In this document: in pieces, positions 21,362-32,881 of the stretch | Position numbering within the stretch: the stretch's first letter is position 1 | How the letters are laid out: the number at the start of each line of letters is the position of its first letter | Source: Xenoacremonium recifei | Lineage: Eukaryota; Ascomycota; Sordariomycetes; Hypocreales; Nectriaceae | DNA length: 64,000 nucleotides | NCBI GenBank assembly: GCA_012184525.1 | Contig: WOFQ01000056.1 | Span: forward strand, 124,001 to 188,000 | Direction: 5' to 3' | Translations under genes and position numbers: made by a program | The notes under the pieces: model-generated | Told to the model about the DNA's origin: nothing | Seen by the model: the letters and a program-made list of their open reading frames with translations, nothing else | Database searches by the model: none

Positions 21362-23280
21362 TCAAGTTGAGTGAGGGTCGAGGCCAACCATAGGAGGTGT
21401 CAGGCCTGGATCGATTTGGCTGCCAACTGGTTTTGATGGCGCCAAATAATCTCCTCCGGCAGACTCCAATTCCATGGGGGTTACCGGTCCGGGGCTGCCT
21501 AGGGGCAAAAGATTCGGTGTTCTCGGCTTATGTGACGGTGCGTTAAACCGCATCTCCGGGATAGGCAAGCCGTTCAGCGTGAAGGTATCTCCCGTCTTGA
21601 CTCGGGGTCCAGCAGGGTCAGCGAGGATTTCGCTGGCGGCCATGGATGCCTGGGTCATCATATCGCGCTGATACTGCTGCAGCCGGCGTCGAACTTCTGA
21701 TTCGACGTTTGCGCGATGCGCTGCATCATGGCGGATAGGGATTTGCGAATCGGATTTGATTGTGGATGACAGGGAGCCCGCCACTGACGGCCGCAGCGTT
21801 GATTGGCCGGCGTTGCGCTGCTCGTAGTTCGAAGGATAGTATTTGCCCAAGGGCAAGGCGTGGTCATGGAAACCAGCGGGTAGATAGGATGTGACGGGAG
21901 CGTGAGAAGGCGACATGAAGAAATCCTGGGTTGGATTGGACGTGTTGCGTTCCGCCAGCACGGGGGCTGGGTCAGAAGTCAGGTGCGAGTGCTGAAGGCG
22001 GCCCATCTTGTGTTCGTGATGGAATGGGTGAGGACGGTGAACGCGAGCACTGGGATCCTCGTGAAGCGGAAAGTAGCCTCTATTTAAGTGTCAGCATTCA
22101 GGTCGATTGAGATCGAGGGGTCAGATGTCAGAGCACGGGGGTTAGTGGTGTTGCATCACTTACCCGGGCAAGTCTCCTCGTGCAGAGAGTGGTTCGGGGG
22201 GAGTGCGGACGCCCGAGGTGGTATTGAACCTTTTGATCTGGGGGAGCTCGATGGCTATCGGGCGGCTGCGGCGGGGGCGAGCAGTCGCGGTACTGGTTGA
22301 CGACGTCGACGATGCAGCGTCATGGTCTTCTAGACCTACCAAGAACGCAAGGAAAGTCAGCGGGCTAACCAACAACGGCGAGGGGTTGAGGGCATTATCG
22401 GAGAGACGAAGGCTAGAATTGGATGAGGAAGTGGGAGGGCCCAACATGGGCAATCAGGGAAAGCTGCCATTGGCGTCACTGGACGGCCGGGCCCGTTGAA
22501 GCCCATGGAGATGGTGCCGCTACCCCGCGAAGGCTGGCTCAGTGGGGCGAATGCAACCGTGACAGTGATGGTGCCAGCATGCTAGGACTGCTCGAGCCTA
22601 GGACGAAGCCTCCTGCGTCTCGGTTGAGGCTGGAGGACGGATCCAGGACGAGGTCATCCGGCGCGGCACGGGCAGCGCACAAAAGCAGGGAAGCGGGGGC
22701 GTCTGGCAAGCGAACACCAGAAAGGGCCTGGGAGGGATGGACGGGAACGGCCAGATCGGAGAGAATCATTTGCAGGTCGGGCCATTGGTCGCCTCCGTCG
22801 TCCTTCGCAAACGTGGGTTGAGCGTGGCGGCCGTTGTCAGCGCCAGTTGCAGCGGTCAGATCGACGCTGTGGCGCATGCGACTCGCTGTCCCTTCTTTGT
22901 CCCAACGCTCGCTTTTCCGGGCTGGCTGCAGTGTCCGGGGATTGGATCGTGACATTTTCCCGCCCAACGGCCTTCCCCCTTTCGTGCCCGCACCTTCTCG
23001 GCATAAAATGGAAATTTGACTTACCCCATGTTCTGTTTCGTTGAGGAGTTGTTTCGTCGCCATCAACACGTCGCTCGCCGTTTGGCGGGGTTCGCAAGCC
23101 AGGCAGTGTTGGCGTGTTGCGCCCCGACAGAGAGAAGAAGTCCCCAAAGTCCTCCGATCGAGTACTGTCCACGGAGACGTCGGAGGAACTCGACATCGTC
23201 CGGCCCGGCATGGTAGGACGGAGCCGGGGCGACAGGTACCGGGGGGAATTCAGGGATCGTGCGAAGTTGGCCATGTTCAT
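21362..23280 (-). CDS. Conserved-looking protein of unknown function
   Basis: Three exons on the minus strand: 23280-23025, 22335-22164 and 22079-21362; phases 1 and 2 join exactly, giving 381 residues. The second splice produces the smooth sequence LSARGDLPGGYFPLHEDP. The protein is hydrophilic, rich in Ser, Pro and Thr, with RNTPTLPGLRTPPN near the start, IELPQIKRFNTTSGVRTPPE in the middle, and a helical stretch HRANVESEVRRRLQQYQRDM near residue 265. No catalytic motif, signal peptide or membrane segment is seen. The first intron is 689 nt, very long for this window, and contains its own open stretch. TP-rich motifs suggest kinase regulation. I do not recognise a named family. Confidence 0.7.
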
Positions 23281-26200
23281 TGGAAAGAAGTATCGTGAGA
23301 AGTTTCGTAGTGGTCGGCGTATCAGGTAACGTTTCTGACGAGAGCCGCTGTCATATTTCGTCGTCTATTTCTCGGCCATGCAAAAGAAAGATTTCGTTGT
23401 GGCGTTGAGAACAATGATGCAGCCTGGTGCGTTGCGCGTTCCTGCTTGTCTCGCAGCTGTCTCGTGCGGTCCGTCAGCCACAGCGGGTGATTCGTCGTCT
23501 GATGCACGGGGTCGTTCTGGAAGGATGGAACAGCGGCGGGTTGGAGAACAGGCAGTCTTGTTGGTGGATTCTGAAAGACGAGGAATCCAAGCAGTGTCTC
23601 GATGAATAAAGCTCTTCTGCTCACAATTCGAAAACAGTCGCAACAAGTATAAACAATATGAAGAGAAAGGATGAGAAGGAGTCGTCGGAAATAATGTCTG
23701 GGAGTGATGGTCCACAGCAGGGCGAAGTCGCTGTATTATTTTCCGAAGGACGCAGCAGTGTTTGCGAGTCCCCCGTCGAGCCGGCTTGGTGTGTGTTATC
23801 TTTGGCGTTTGGGCTGGTGGGTCGCCGATGGAACCTGGCAAGCAAGCTGCTGGAGACCGCCAACGGGCTGCGACTGAGAAGAGGCGGCGTTGTTAGCGGC
23901 GTGGTGCAGCGCGAGAAGGTGACTTGGGTGACAGAGGGTTGTACAGCAGGGTTGCTGGTTGGCGGGGCGAGGCTGGCAAGGGTTGTCTGATTCATGTACT
24001 GTTTGCACTGTACAGCACTCCGCGGTACGTTGCAGGGTTCCGACGGTTGTCGTGTGGTGTTGGGATTTGCTCGTGTTGCCTTTGTTGTCCACGACTCGCT
24101 GCCCACCAACGTCTCCGGCCTGTGATGGTGCTGGAGTTGGGGCCTGAGTGGAACGGTACTTATCTACCGTCTTAGCGCAATGAAGATCAGATGAAGAAGT
24201 TGGTGATGATTTGCGCCAGCGATGGCAACGGTGGAGATGGAGGTTTGGGAAAGGAGAGAGATGGATGAATCAGCGAAGAGCCAGAGGAAGCCTAATGGAA
24301 CGGCACGAGAGGCAACAGGGAGGTCCGTTGTTGGGAAGGAGGCAACCACAGTTGAGGGCTCCTGCAGGTTGAGATCAAAACGGCAATCCGAGGCTTGCAT
24401 CGCACAGGAAGGCGCGAGTCCAGACCTGGAGGCGCCTACCGTCTGATGCTAGCTGCAGGTCTCTCCAGGCTGCGGAAACCGCGCCAATTACAGGGTGGCA
24501 GACCTACCCTGGATCGTTTCTTTGAACAGACAAATCAACAGCTTTGAAGAGTCACTTATCACGTTCCGCATGGCCAAATGATTCGAATTATTAACTGCCG
24601 TGAAACGTCAATTGAGTAGTTGCTGCATCCCCTGCCGGGGAAGGTACCGGTATGTTCTCATTACGTTGTGTGTGGTATGCGCGGGCCTCATCCAACTCGA
24701 CTATAACCAGCATCAAAATATTTTGCTCCAAGGGGGCAACATTTATGCAGGAGCCCTGTGAGAGATCAGCATATCACAGGGTCCTCATAACCCACAACTT
24801 TCACGGTACGACAAATTGGATTCCTGTCGCAAACACATGTTGCATATCCGATTGCTACCTCCGCTTGTGTTGCCCCCAAACGACATCCAGTCTCCGGCGG
24901 ATGACACTAAGAAGGGCCTTCTCCCACAAAGGCCGTTGAGAGAACGTGCAGGCGTCCATCCCATCATGATGACGAGCGAAGGGACTGTTAGAGGGGACAC
25001 ATGCCAAGGGCCAGCGCTATCGTTGGCGCGGTCCGAGACAGAATCCGATCTTCGCGTGGCTCATCACCCATCAGCGCCAAAGCCCGACTAACTGGTGACC
25101 GTGTTGTCGATTTCCCGCCCACCCCTTTCCGACCGATGAGCACGAGACGATGGCAAATACATACAAGTAGCAACGGAGACACACCACTGGCACACTGTGG
25201 CGGCCGTGATTGCTGATCTGCCGTGCCGCCTCCCGCGCTTTATCACGGCTCCGTGCAGCAGAGTACGACACTCTAGAGCGAGTAATTACTCCGTACAGTG
25301 AAGCTGACCTGGACACAGAATGCGTGCATGCATGGATGGACCCGTCAGGCCAGCAGCAGGGCAGCTAGCGAGGCTCCATCGCCCTGCCGAAGAGCGAGTT
25401 GAGCCTCCAGATTCCTTCGTTTCAGACCTGGGGCAAGATCGAGCAGACGAAGACCCATCGCGAAACCCACTCCAGCCATGTTTCTGTTCAACTGGGCTGA
25501 AAAAGACTCCGTCGTCACCCAACTTCATTAGGGGGGGCAAACGACGTCTTCTGGAGAGCAGCCACGAGCCACGAGGCAAAAGCCCAAGCGGTCGAAATCT
25601 AGGGTTCTGGTCGCGCAAGGGATCTTCCAAGGGATCAAGGGATCAAGGGATCCAAGTCAGGGATCTTCAGCCAGGGACCACAGTGCCAGGAGCAAATCCA
25701 CCGGGCTCATCAGTGCTTGCTCCCAAAAGGCCCCAAAACCGACCATCGCGAGCTAGAGGCCCAGTACGTCATCATCTCTTGAGAAATTCCTTTCCCGTCG
25801 TGAATGACTGGAGACGGACAGCAAACGGCCCCGCGGCGTCGGACTCGTTTCCACCGTCCAGGAGACGATCGCGTCCCGTTTCGTCGCCCGTTTTCCAGTG
25901 TCCAAGACTCTAGCAGGACCGGTCAAGATGCCAGAGATGGATCCAACCCCGCCAGTGGACTATCTCGCGCAACACTCTGCTTCGCCCATGGTCTGATAAC
26001 GACGTCGATATGCATGGGGGAGAGGGATGTCCGTGTTTGGGCAGCTATCGCGAGTTTGTTACGGCGACAACTGTCCAGGCCAAATTCCGTAATGCTGCAT
26101 GACCGTAAGCGAGGAGGGGGTGCGATAGAGCGCTTAAGGGTACCCTCCTTTACATCGCCAAGAGTATGACCAAAGTGTAGCCTGCCAAGTCGGCAGCAAG

Positions 26201-26482
26201 CCGTCGATTACGGAATTAAATTAATCTGATTTGGTGACTTTGTGCGTACAGAGTAATGCAGACAGACGGAATCATCATCGCAGGACAGGATAGGACAGGA
26301 CAGAAACGATCAGTCGAATAAGCACCAGCACGGGGCCCAGCCAGCAGGACACCCTCTCGTCAGCACCGTAACCACAAACTGACATCCACAGCGCCTCGCT
26401 CGTAGACTTGACTTCCTACACAACGCCAAAAGGATCCGCGTCGGTCATCATTCTTGTCGTCGGCGGCGGTTCTCGGTAGAGC
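23281..26482. other. 3.2-kb gene-free region
   Basis: This probably includes a long 5' UTR/promoter for the gene to the left. Several 100-200 codon frames exist on both strands (for example 25320-25913 plus and 23365-23841 minus), but they lack domains, good starts or introns and read as chance frames in GC-rich DNA. Small direct repeats occur: GGGATCAA units at about 25620-25660 and AGGACAGGAT-like units near 26281-26302. A non-coding transcript cannot be excluded. Confidence 0.5.
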
Positions 26483-27151
26483 CTAGACACGCGCCCGGCC
26501 GGTGAATCGCGACCTCGTATCGCGGTGCTTCAGCCAGTAGGCCAGCGACGCCCCGGCGGCGATCAGCCACAGCAGGGCGTTGGTGAGGTCGACCCAGACA
26601 GCGTGCTTCATCCGCTCGATACCGTGGACGCCCTCGGGGTTCTCATTGATGTACATCTAATTAGGGTAGGGCGGGTTAGCTTCCTCGTCTTTGATATCCA
26701 GCTCGCCGGGAGGCTGTGAAGCTGGTCGAAGCACTGCGGGATCGTCCACTTACTTTACCGAAAACACCGAATAGAGCAATCCAGAGAATAAACAGAATGA
26801 AGTCCCAGACGGCGACTGCGATGCCCGCGATGCGCAGCACGAACGGGATGAAGTAAACAGCGCAGGTGACGGCAGACATGGAGCCGACAACTACAGCATA
26901 CACCTATTTTGATGGCGCGCCTTTGTCAGCGCTTGGTTCCTGCATCCTGCAGCCTTGATCCGTGGCTATGCAAAATGACACTGCCGCTCGGGTTCGTAAC
27001 TCACCCATTTAGAATCCGAATAAACATGTTTCTCGTGAGCATGCTGGAGATCGACGCCGTACAGTCCGCATACCGTCAACGCGAGCGCGAAGAGGATGAA
27101 GTGGAGGACCGAGAAGCAGATGTAGCTGACGGTGAGGTCAACGAGGCCCAT
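26483..27151 (-). CDS. MARVEL-like four-helix membrane protein
   Basis: Three exons: 27151-27005, 26903-26754 and 26656-26483, with introns of 101 and 97 nt, all phase 0, giving 156 residues. Four hydrophobic segments appear: SYICFSVLHFILFALALTVC, VVVGSMSAVTCAVYFIPFVL, VAVWDFILFILWIALFGVFG, and WVDLTNALLWLIAAGASLAYW. Between the third and fourth is YINENPEGVHGIERMKHAVW, a pattern common in small fungal MARVEL-domain proteins (relatives of Nce102). These sit in the plasma membrane or sort membrane domains. A short tail KHRDTRSRFTGRARV is basic and probably cytosolic. Introns lie exactly between helices. Exact function is unknown. Confidence 0.85.
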
Positions 27152-28991
27152 ATTTGCAGCTTGCGCCTCGACGGAGCGCTGAGCGAGTTAACTGAGGTCA
27201 GAGTAAGGCTCGTATTCACGAGACTGAGGTGGTCTTTAGCGCTCGGTATTCGACGGAGGCGGGACGCTGATAGAGGCGCAATTGTAGGCTGCGATGCGAC
27301 AGCGGTTGAGTTAGTTGAGGTTTGCGATAGGGAGGCAGTGAAAGAGAAAGCAGGTATTAGTGGGAAGAGGCAGAATCTGAAATAATCGCCGGATTCAGCG
27401 GCACAATCTGGTGTCGGAGGTGTTGTTTAATTAGGGTTTGGCGGTTGGGAAGACATTGGCTGATAGAGCTTCCGTTTTGTCGGCCTCGCATGGGGCAGCA
27501 GGAATGGACGAAACAGCTTGCCGCCGAACAGGGCTGATAGGCGGGGAGGGCCTGACTCACGCGTGAAATTGGCTACTGACGTCGTTGAGTGTCTGCTCTT
27601 GAGGCCGTTATCGTCGCATGACCAGCTGAAGCTCCAGACTGTGGCGATCGCGAAATTATCCTGATTCTCTTCATCGTCTTTACCTCAACCGCTACTATGA
27701 CGTAGAGTGATTTTTGGGGTGGTACCTCGCAGCCTTTCCGCAATGAGCATAGATGGATTTTTTCACAAGAAGCACTTTCAGTCGGCGGCCTCGGATAATT
27801 GATCATACTGCGCCGGATAAGAGCTGCACGTGATGATACGCCTTTTCAGCTCCCCCAGTGACGGCTTCTGGTTCGCCGACAACAACCTCTTTGTTTACTT
27901 GCATTGTTGGATTCATCACGAGTTTCGTCTGAGCTCTTCCTCCCCTCAGCATCGCCTCATAAAATTCTCCGGTATTCTCGCAAGGTGCAAATTCATTGCC
28001 GGTGCCGCTTGCTGTGCCTCATGGAATTTCCCCTCATTTTGACCTTCCATTGTTTTTGCCATCGTGGCGCCTTGTTCCATCGGCATTGTGCTTTCACCTC
28101 GTCGCAGAATTTCGTCCCAAATCTCGATGGCAGTAGAACTCCATCCGACCTGGCTCCCTCTTTTTCCTGTCATGAGACGAACATGCTGACCAGGGAGCCC
28201 TCGTCCCCCTTATGTCCAGTTGCTGTGTCTCGGGTTTCTGCCTGGGTTAGCCTCAGTCCGGCCGTTTGCCTTGAGGACCCGAGAGACGCTAGGAGCCCAA
28301 CCACGAATGCCTCCCCCCGAAATGCTCGGTTTAGTCGACCGCGGGTATACTTGTTCTACCTGGCTCAAGATTCACTTGTGTGGCCTAGTTGAGGCCATGT
28401 CTCTCTGAGGCCGTGGCGCACGCCTCCGGCACGACGCCCCCTCCTCAAAACCACCCGAAAAGCCGGGTGAACCACCTTTTGCACCTCGATCGCTGCGACC
28501 CAGGCGGTGCACAGGGCTGCATTCGTTCTGCATAACCTTGTTACCGTGCTTGATCCAACTTCGGACTCAATATCCGAGTCGTGACTTGCTAAACTAGTTT
28601 TCCCGAAGGAGCTCCGTCCCATTTGGCAATATTGATGTTGAGGAAGTGATGGAGTCGTCGCCCCCGAGGCCGTTTGCTGCGCAACTCCACTGAGTAGACC
28701 AAGAGCACCGCCGCCGCCGTAAATTCGGAGGCGAGTCCACCCCAAATGCCCAGCGGCAGCGTGGTTGACGTTTGAGAAATGAAGAAAAGGCGAGTTGATT
28801 AGGTATTGAGCTCAAGTGAGCGGCATTGTGAATTCTGTATATAAAGCGCTGGACCATCTCTCAACTTCTGACCTCTCGACAACATCTCCAGTTCCATCTT
28901 CACAGGAAGCAACAGCTACAGCTTACTCAACACCAACACTCTGATCTTCTTCTTTCATCGCAAGCAATCGACCCTTAGAACTCACAGCAAA
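27152..28991. other. Divergent intergenic region
   Basis: About 1.8 kb between the MARVEL-like gene and the small zinc-protein gene. I see no gene. A short inverted repeat CACCCG/CGGGTG lies at about 28446-28462. The last 150 bases contain the TATA box and a pyrimidine-rich leader of the gene to the right. Confidence 0.5.
28838..28846 (+). promoter_or_regulatory. TATA box of the small zinc-protein gene
   Basis: TATATAAAG lies about 146 bp before the ATG at 28992, followed by a CA/CT-rich leader typical of well-expressed fungal genes. Confidence 0.6.
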
Positions 28992-29225
28992 ATGGCCGGA
29001 CAAGACACTCAGCGTAACTCTGTCTACCAGAAGCAAGCCCAGCTGACCACCCAGGCATATATCTGGCGATGCGTGAGCTGAAGCACTATTTGCCCAACCT
29101 ACTGATTCAAACTGACTTTGACGCAGTGCAAGTGTGATGACGGCTGGTTCTCAACGGCTATCGACGCCCAGTGCCCAACTTGTAATTCATATCGCTGTAC
29201 TGAATGCACGTATATTCAGTCGTAA
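28992..29225 (+). CDS. 59-residue zinc-ribbon-like small protein
   Basis: Two short exons: 28992-29072 and 29127-29225, joined by a 54-nt intron (GTGAGC..CTGAC..GCAG), phase 0. The product is MAGQDTQRNSVYQKQAQLTT, then AYIWRC/CKCDDGWFSTAI, ending DAQCPTCNSYRCTECTYIQS. Seven cysteines lie in the last 33 residues as CC-x-C, C-x2-C and C-x2-C, which can coordinate zinc. Fungi carry many such small proteins (W-x-C..C..C-x2-C..RC-x2-C) with no assigned role; some are tightly regulated. There is no signal peptide, so it should be intracellular. A TATA box and pyrimidine-rich leader support a real, expressed gene. A 13-bp hairpin follows the stop. Confidence 0.78.
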
Positions 29226-29235
29226 GCAAAGCACG

Positions 29236-29249
29236 AGTGTTGCAACACT
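29236..29249. repeat. 14-nt perfect palindrome
   Basis: AGTGTTGCAACACT is identical to its reverse complement. It lies 11 nt after the stop of the small zinc-protein gene, just ahead of the larger hairpin. Confidence 0.9.
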
Positions 29250-29256
29250 GCGATGA

Positions 29257-29290
29257 GCGCCCACTATGGGAACACTTCCATAGTGGGCGC
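29257..29290 (+). repeat. 13-bp perfect hairpin in the 3' UTR
   Basis: Arms GCGCCCACTATGG (29257-29269) and CCATAGTGGGCGC (29278-29290) pair fully around an 8-nt loop GAACACTT. With the stop at 29225 it would lie in the 3' UTR of the small zinc-protein mRNA. Its role is unknown. Confidence 0.9.
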
Positions 29291-30069
29291 CGGCTCGCCT
29301 CTTCGATTTTGATGACACGATTACACCTGGTTTCAGCTCTTGGATATCGGCAAACGGACTTTTACGATACTTTCTCGGTATCTATTACAGAAAGGCTCTT
29401 GTTGCGCATGCTCTAAAGAGACCTCACTTTCACTACATGTCTCTTCTTTGATCCGGACAGAGAAGCAGAACAGGAGATGGATTTTTGGGCTAGACTGGGC
29501 GCGGAAACTTTAGACGGTTGTCACACGGACAGTGGAATTTTGCAAACCTAACGACATTGGCTTTCCCTTTGTTTACTTTGTTTCCTTCGCTTAGAACAAA
29601 TACCCTTAGATTGCTGGCCAACAAATAGACATTTACACTTGAATCCCCGATTTTCCAACGTCACCTTCCGCTCTAGAGCCATCTCTGCCTTGGGATTGGA
29701 TGATTGAAGCCCAATGACAGCGCTCGTGGCGCAGCCAAAGTACAGAATTGTAATTGCCCAAACCGGTAATAGCCGAGCAAGCATCAGCGACTCACCGGGC
29801 GCAGACGCCGCACGTGTAGCAAAGTCGGCCCGACGCCACCCCGATGCACCGTCAACTTCTTCGGTGTCACAGTCCGAGCACCACGGAGCCGAGGCCGGAC
29901 CCGGTGCCCGGAGGTGGGGCCGGACCCCTGCACCTCCTTCAAGAAGCCGCGGCATCTGCCTGCCTACACTCCTTCACTCCTCACCACCACCGTCAGCCTC
30001 ACCGCCATACTTTCACAACCGTTACGCTTTACCACCTGCTTACATTTCACTCAGGCCTCGCCTCAAAAC
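29291..30069. other. Intergenic, promoter of the phosphatase gene
   Basis: The left part is AT-rich 3' flank; from about 29790 it is C-rich and leads into the next gene. The frame upstream of 30070 is open but looks like leader. No other gene is seen. Confidence 0.55.
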
Positions 30070-30915
30070 ATGGCGCTTCCCCCGCCCTTCCTCCCGATCG
30101 AAGGCCTCGCCAACTTCCGCGACCTCACCGGCCAGCCCCTCGCCCTGCCCGCCCGCCCCGGCGCCTCGCTCCGCCGCGGCCTCGTCTACCGCGCCGCCGA
30201 GCCCTCGCGCCTGACCCCCGCCGGCATAACCGCTCTGCAGGACCTCCGCATCGCCACCGTCTTCGACCTGCGCTCCGGCGTGGAAATCACCCGCCACGGC
30301 GCCAGCGTGCGCACCTGGGAGCCCGCGCGGCGCGTCCCCGTGCCGATCTTCCGCGATGAGGATTACAGCCCGGAAGCTATCGGCGTGCGCTTTGCCTCGT
30401 ATGCCAGCCCGGACGGCACGGCGGGCTTTGTGGAGGCGTACCGCACCATCTTGGAGGCTGGGGGGGAGCCGTTCAGCAAGGTCCTGAAGGCGTTGGCGGT
30501 GCCGGAGCCGGAGCCGTTGTTGGTGCATTGCACGGCGGGGAAGGACCGCACGGGGGTGGTTTGCGCGCTGATCCTGGCGCTGTGCGGTGTGGATGATGAG
30601 GATATTGCGCGCGAGTATGCGCTGACGGAGCTGGGGCTGGCGGAGATTCGTGAGCCGATGGTTGAGAGCATCATGAAGAGCTTTAAGCTGGTGGAGGATC
30701 GCGAGGGCGCTTTGCGGATGATTGGGGCGCGGTGAGTTTTACTCTTGAGGAGGTGAGATAGTGCTGACGGATTTAGACCGGAGAGCATGCTGGCGTCGCT
30801 TGAGATGCTGCGGCGTGAGTATGGCTCTGCGGAAGAGTATGTGATGAAGCAGTGTGGGCTGTCGGCCGACGATATTGCCCAGATTCGCAAGAACCTCATC
30901 GTAGAAGCGGAGTAA
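30070..30915 (+). CDS. Protein tyrosine/serine phosphatase (Y_phosphatase3, LipA/Iph-like)
   Basis: Two exons, 30070-30731 and 30777-30915, with a 45-nt intron; phases fit, giving 266 residues. IEGLANFRDL near the start is the N-terminal signature of the family. The P-loop HCTAGKDRTG (nucleophile Cys154, Arg160) is complete. The Lys-Asp after the Gly is as in atypical phosphatases that can act on phosphotyrosine and phosphoinositides. ATVFDLRSGVEI supplies the usual Asp/Arg strand. No signal peptide, so it is probably cytosolic. The start is chosen at the ATG directly before the conserved N-terminus although the frame is open further upstream. The second exon adds the C-terminal helical cap. 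Confidence 0.92.
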
Positions 30916-31089
30916 GATGCGACAAGCCAAAGGTAGTAGACGCTCACTTCATGTTGTCTGTCCATTTGTCTAGAGTACATATAGAAGGCTCTGGTATTTG
31001 TGTTGGTTGTTATACAGTGGCCTCATCCCTCGCTGCTCTTCCCGTAGACGTAATAATACACTGACTCAATCCTCCATATAAACACCAGA

Positions 31090-32248
31090 TCAAGGCACCG
31101 ACGTTGGGATCTTGATCTGTCCGCGCTTCCTGTCGTTGAACGGCGCTCCGTACCGCCATCCGGTACCCTTCCTCGACCGCCCATTGCGTCCCACGTCTTC
31201 GACGTTGATGCTCTTGAACCGGAACTCGTACCGGTCCGTCTTGACAGCCTTCAGCTTCTTGGCTTCCCGCTGCTGCTGAGCCTGAAGCTTCCGCGCGATC
31301 GCATCTTCCTCCTCTTGTGCGCTCAGCTTGAACTTGTCCCAACTTTCCTGGGGCTTTGCACCGCCAATGATCTCCTTCGCCATAGCAATAAGCTTAGGCT
31401 GGGGAGATCGCTTATCGGCTGAGAGCATGTTCTCATGGAACGCCTTCGCAGCGTCTTCTCGGGTAAAGTGTCGAGACTCGGAGACGGGGACGAAGAGTTG
31501 TTGCATCGTCAGGTTGTGGACATGCACCTCGTTGATGGGTTCGTGGGGCTCATTCTGTTGACCTTCGCGGTAGGATGTCTTGGGAAGCATGGACATGACT
31601 GCTTTCGCGTACGGAGTTGCTAGCGTTTTGCCCTATTGGTTTGGCTGTCAGCTTTTGAAAGCAAAACTTTGAAGCGAGTTTTGAACGAAAGATGTTTGTT
31701 GGTGTGCCATCAGGTAATTGAAGTTTCTAACCAGGGTAAATCGGTCTTCAAGACTAATCGAATAATATTTTCATAGTCTCATCATTGGACGGGGGCGTTA
31801 GGGGAACGTGGAGAGGAATTGAACTCACGGTTGCGATCCATTTCTTCTCAACCTCCTTTAACCGCACAACAGCTGCGACTCTCCTCACATCAACACCCAT
31901 CTCTGCTGACACAACCTTGAGCGGCTCTCCTCGCTTCGTCACCTTCTCCCAGATGAGCTCCTTTGTCGTTTCGTCCAGCACCGATTGACTCCGGAACAGC
32001 GGGTTGTTAGGGAATGGCTGGTCTTTGTAGGGCCCGAGGTAGTTGGGCCTGCCGCTGGACTCCTTGAAGCTGCTGCCAGCGCCGTTGTTGAGCCATGTGT
32101 ACATCATGTGTCGACCCCTGGTGATCTCTGCCCGGCTCGACGTCGTGCTGAAGTTCCGGACGAAGGGCGCCGCGGTTCTGGGGAGAGAGCAGGCCGCTGC
32201 ATCGACGCAGCCACGCGCCAGTGGCTGGCTCGGGATCCGAGGAGCCAT
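31090..32248 (-). CDS. Mitochondrial small ribosomal subunit protein mS45 (Bot1/Mrps35)
   Basis: Two exons, 32248-31829 and 31632-31090, with a 196-nt intron at phase 0, giving 320 residues. The first 35 residues are Arg/Ser/Ala-rich and lack acids, ending RNFSTTSSRA, a mitochondrial targeting peptide. The Bot1p family core follows: RHMMYTWLNNGAG, NYLGPYKDQPFPNNPLFRSQ, a helix-turn-helix-like VVSAEMGVDVRRVAAVVRLK, and after the splice GKTLATPYAKAVMSMLPKT. The C-terminus ends KGTGWRYGAPFNDRKRGQIK. It is a structural component of the mitochondrial ribosome needed for respiratory growth in yeasts. Confidence in the family is high. Confidence 0.88.
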
Positions 32249-32881
32249 GATTGGAGAGAATACCTGGTTCTCACTCGGATTCCCTAATCTGGCGCTGCAT
32301 TCGTGACGGCCGAGGGCCAATTGAGCGCAGTTTGCCGGAGGTGATGGTTTGAGAATGTCTGTTCTGTGGTGAAGCTTTGGTATCGGAGTTGAGTGCACTA
32401 ATTTTTCAGCTGTCCGCAAAAATGATCTTCCGAACCGGTCGCAAGTTGCCCTTGGCCCAGGACATTGTCAACGCGGCGACTTGAGAATGAACAAGACGAT
32501 GCAATTAATTATTTTCAAAATCTGAAGATCGAGAATTGACTTCTCTTTGGAACTGTTATGCTTTAGATTTGTCTTATTGTTGCTTTGACATTATTCAAGT
32601 CTTTCCTTCTCGTACGATAGTTCTCTACCGGAACGCTATTTCAACGCTGCGCGCTGCAATCCGTATGCTACAGTGAAATCTGTACCCGGTTCCCTCCACC
32701 GTGGTAATTTGAAACGCAGGATGTGCTCAATACATCCGTCCAAAACCAGAATACAGACGTATGAGACAATATTACAAGTCTCAGGCGTGAAAGAAGCGAC
32801 TCCCACTCGATGAAGGGACTCGAGGTAAGGGCCGCTATAATAAAGGTATTATAAGTTCAAAACACGAGGATAGATCCTCTC
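32249..32881. other. Intergenic, mS45 promoter and Ssk1 gene 3' flank
   Basis: AT-rich sequence with no open frame of interest; the mS45 gene (minus) is driven from its left part and the Ssk1 gene ends at its right edge. Confidence 0.55.

Noticed and set aside
22539..23147. 202-codon minus-strand frame as a separate gene
   Set aside because: It overlaps exon 1 in another frame and lies mostly in an intron whose flanking phases fit perfectly; kept only as a possible alternative exon.
23365..24109. Overlapping 158- and 162-codon minus-strand frames
   Set aside because: They lie upstream of a gene start in likely leader/promoter DNA and show no recognisable protein features.
25320..25913. 197-codon plus-strand frame
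   Set aside because: Low-complexity, Arg/Pro/Ser-rich, no start context, no domain, and includes GGGATC direct repeats.
30040..30528. 162-codon minus-strand frame
   Set aside because: Antisense to the phosphatase gene in GC-rich codons; a shadow.
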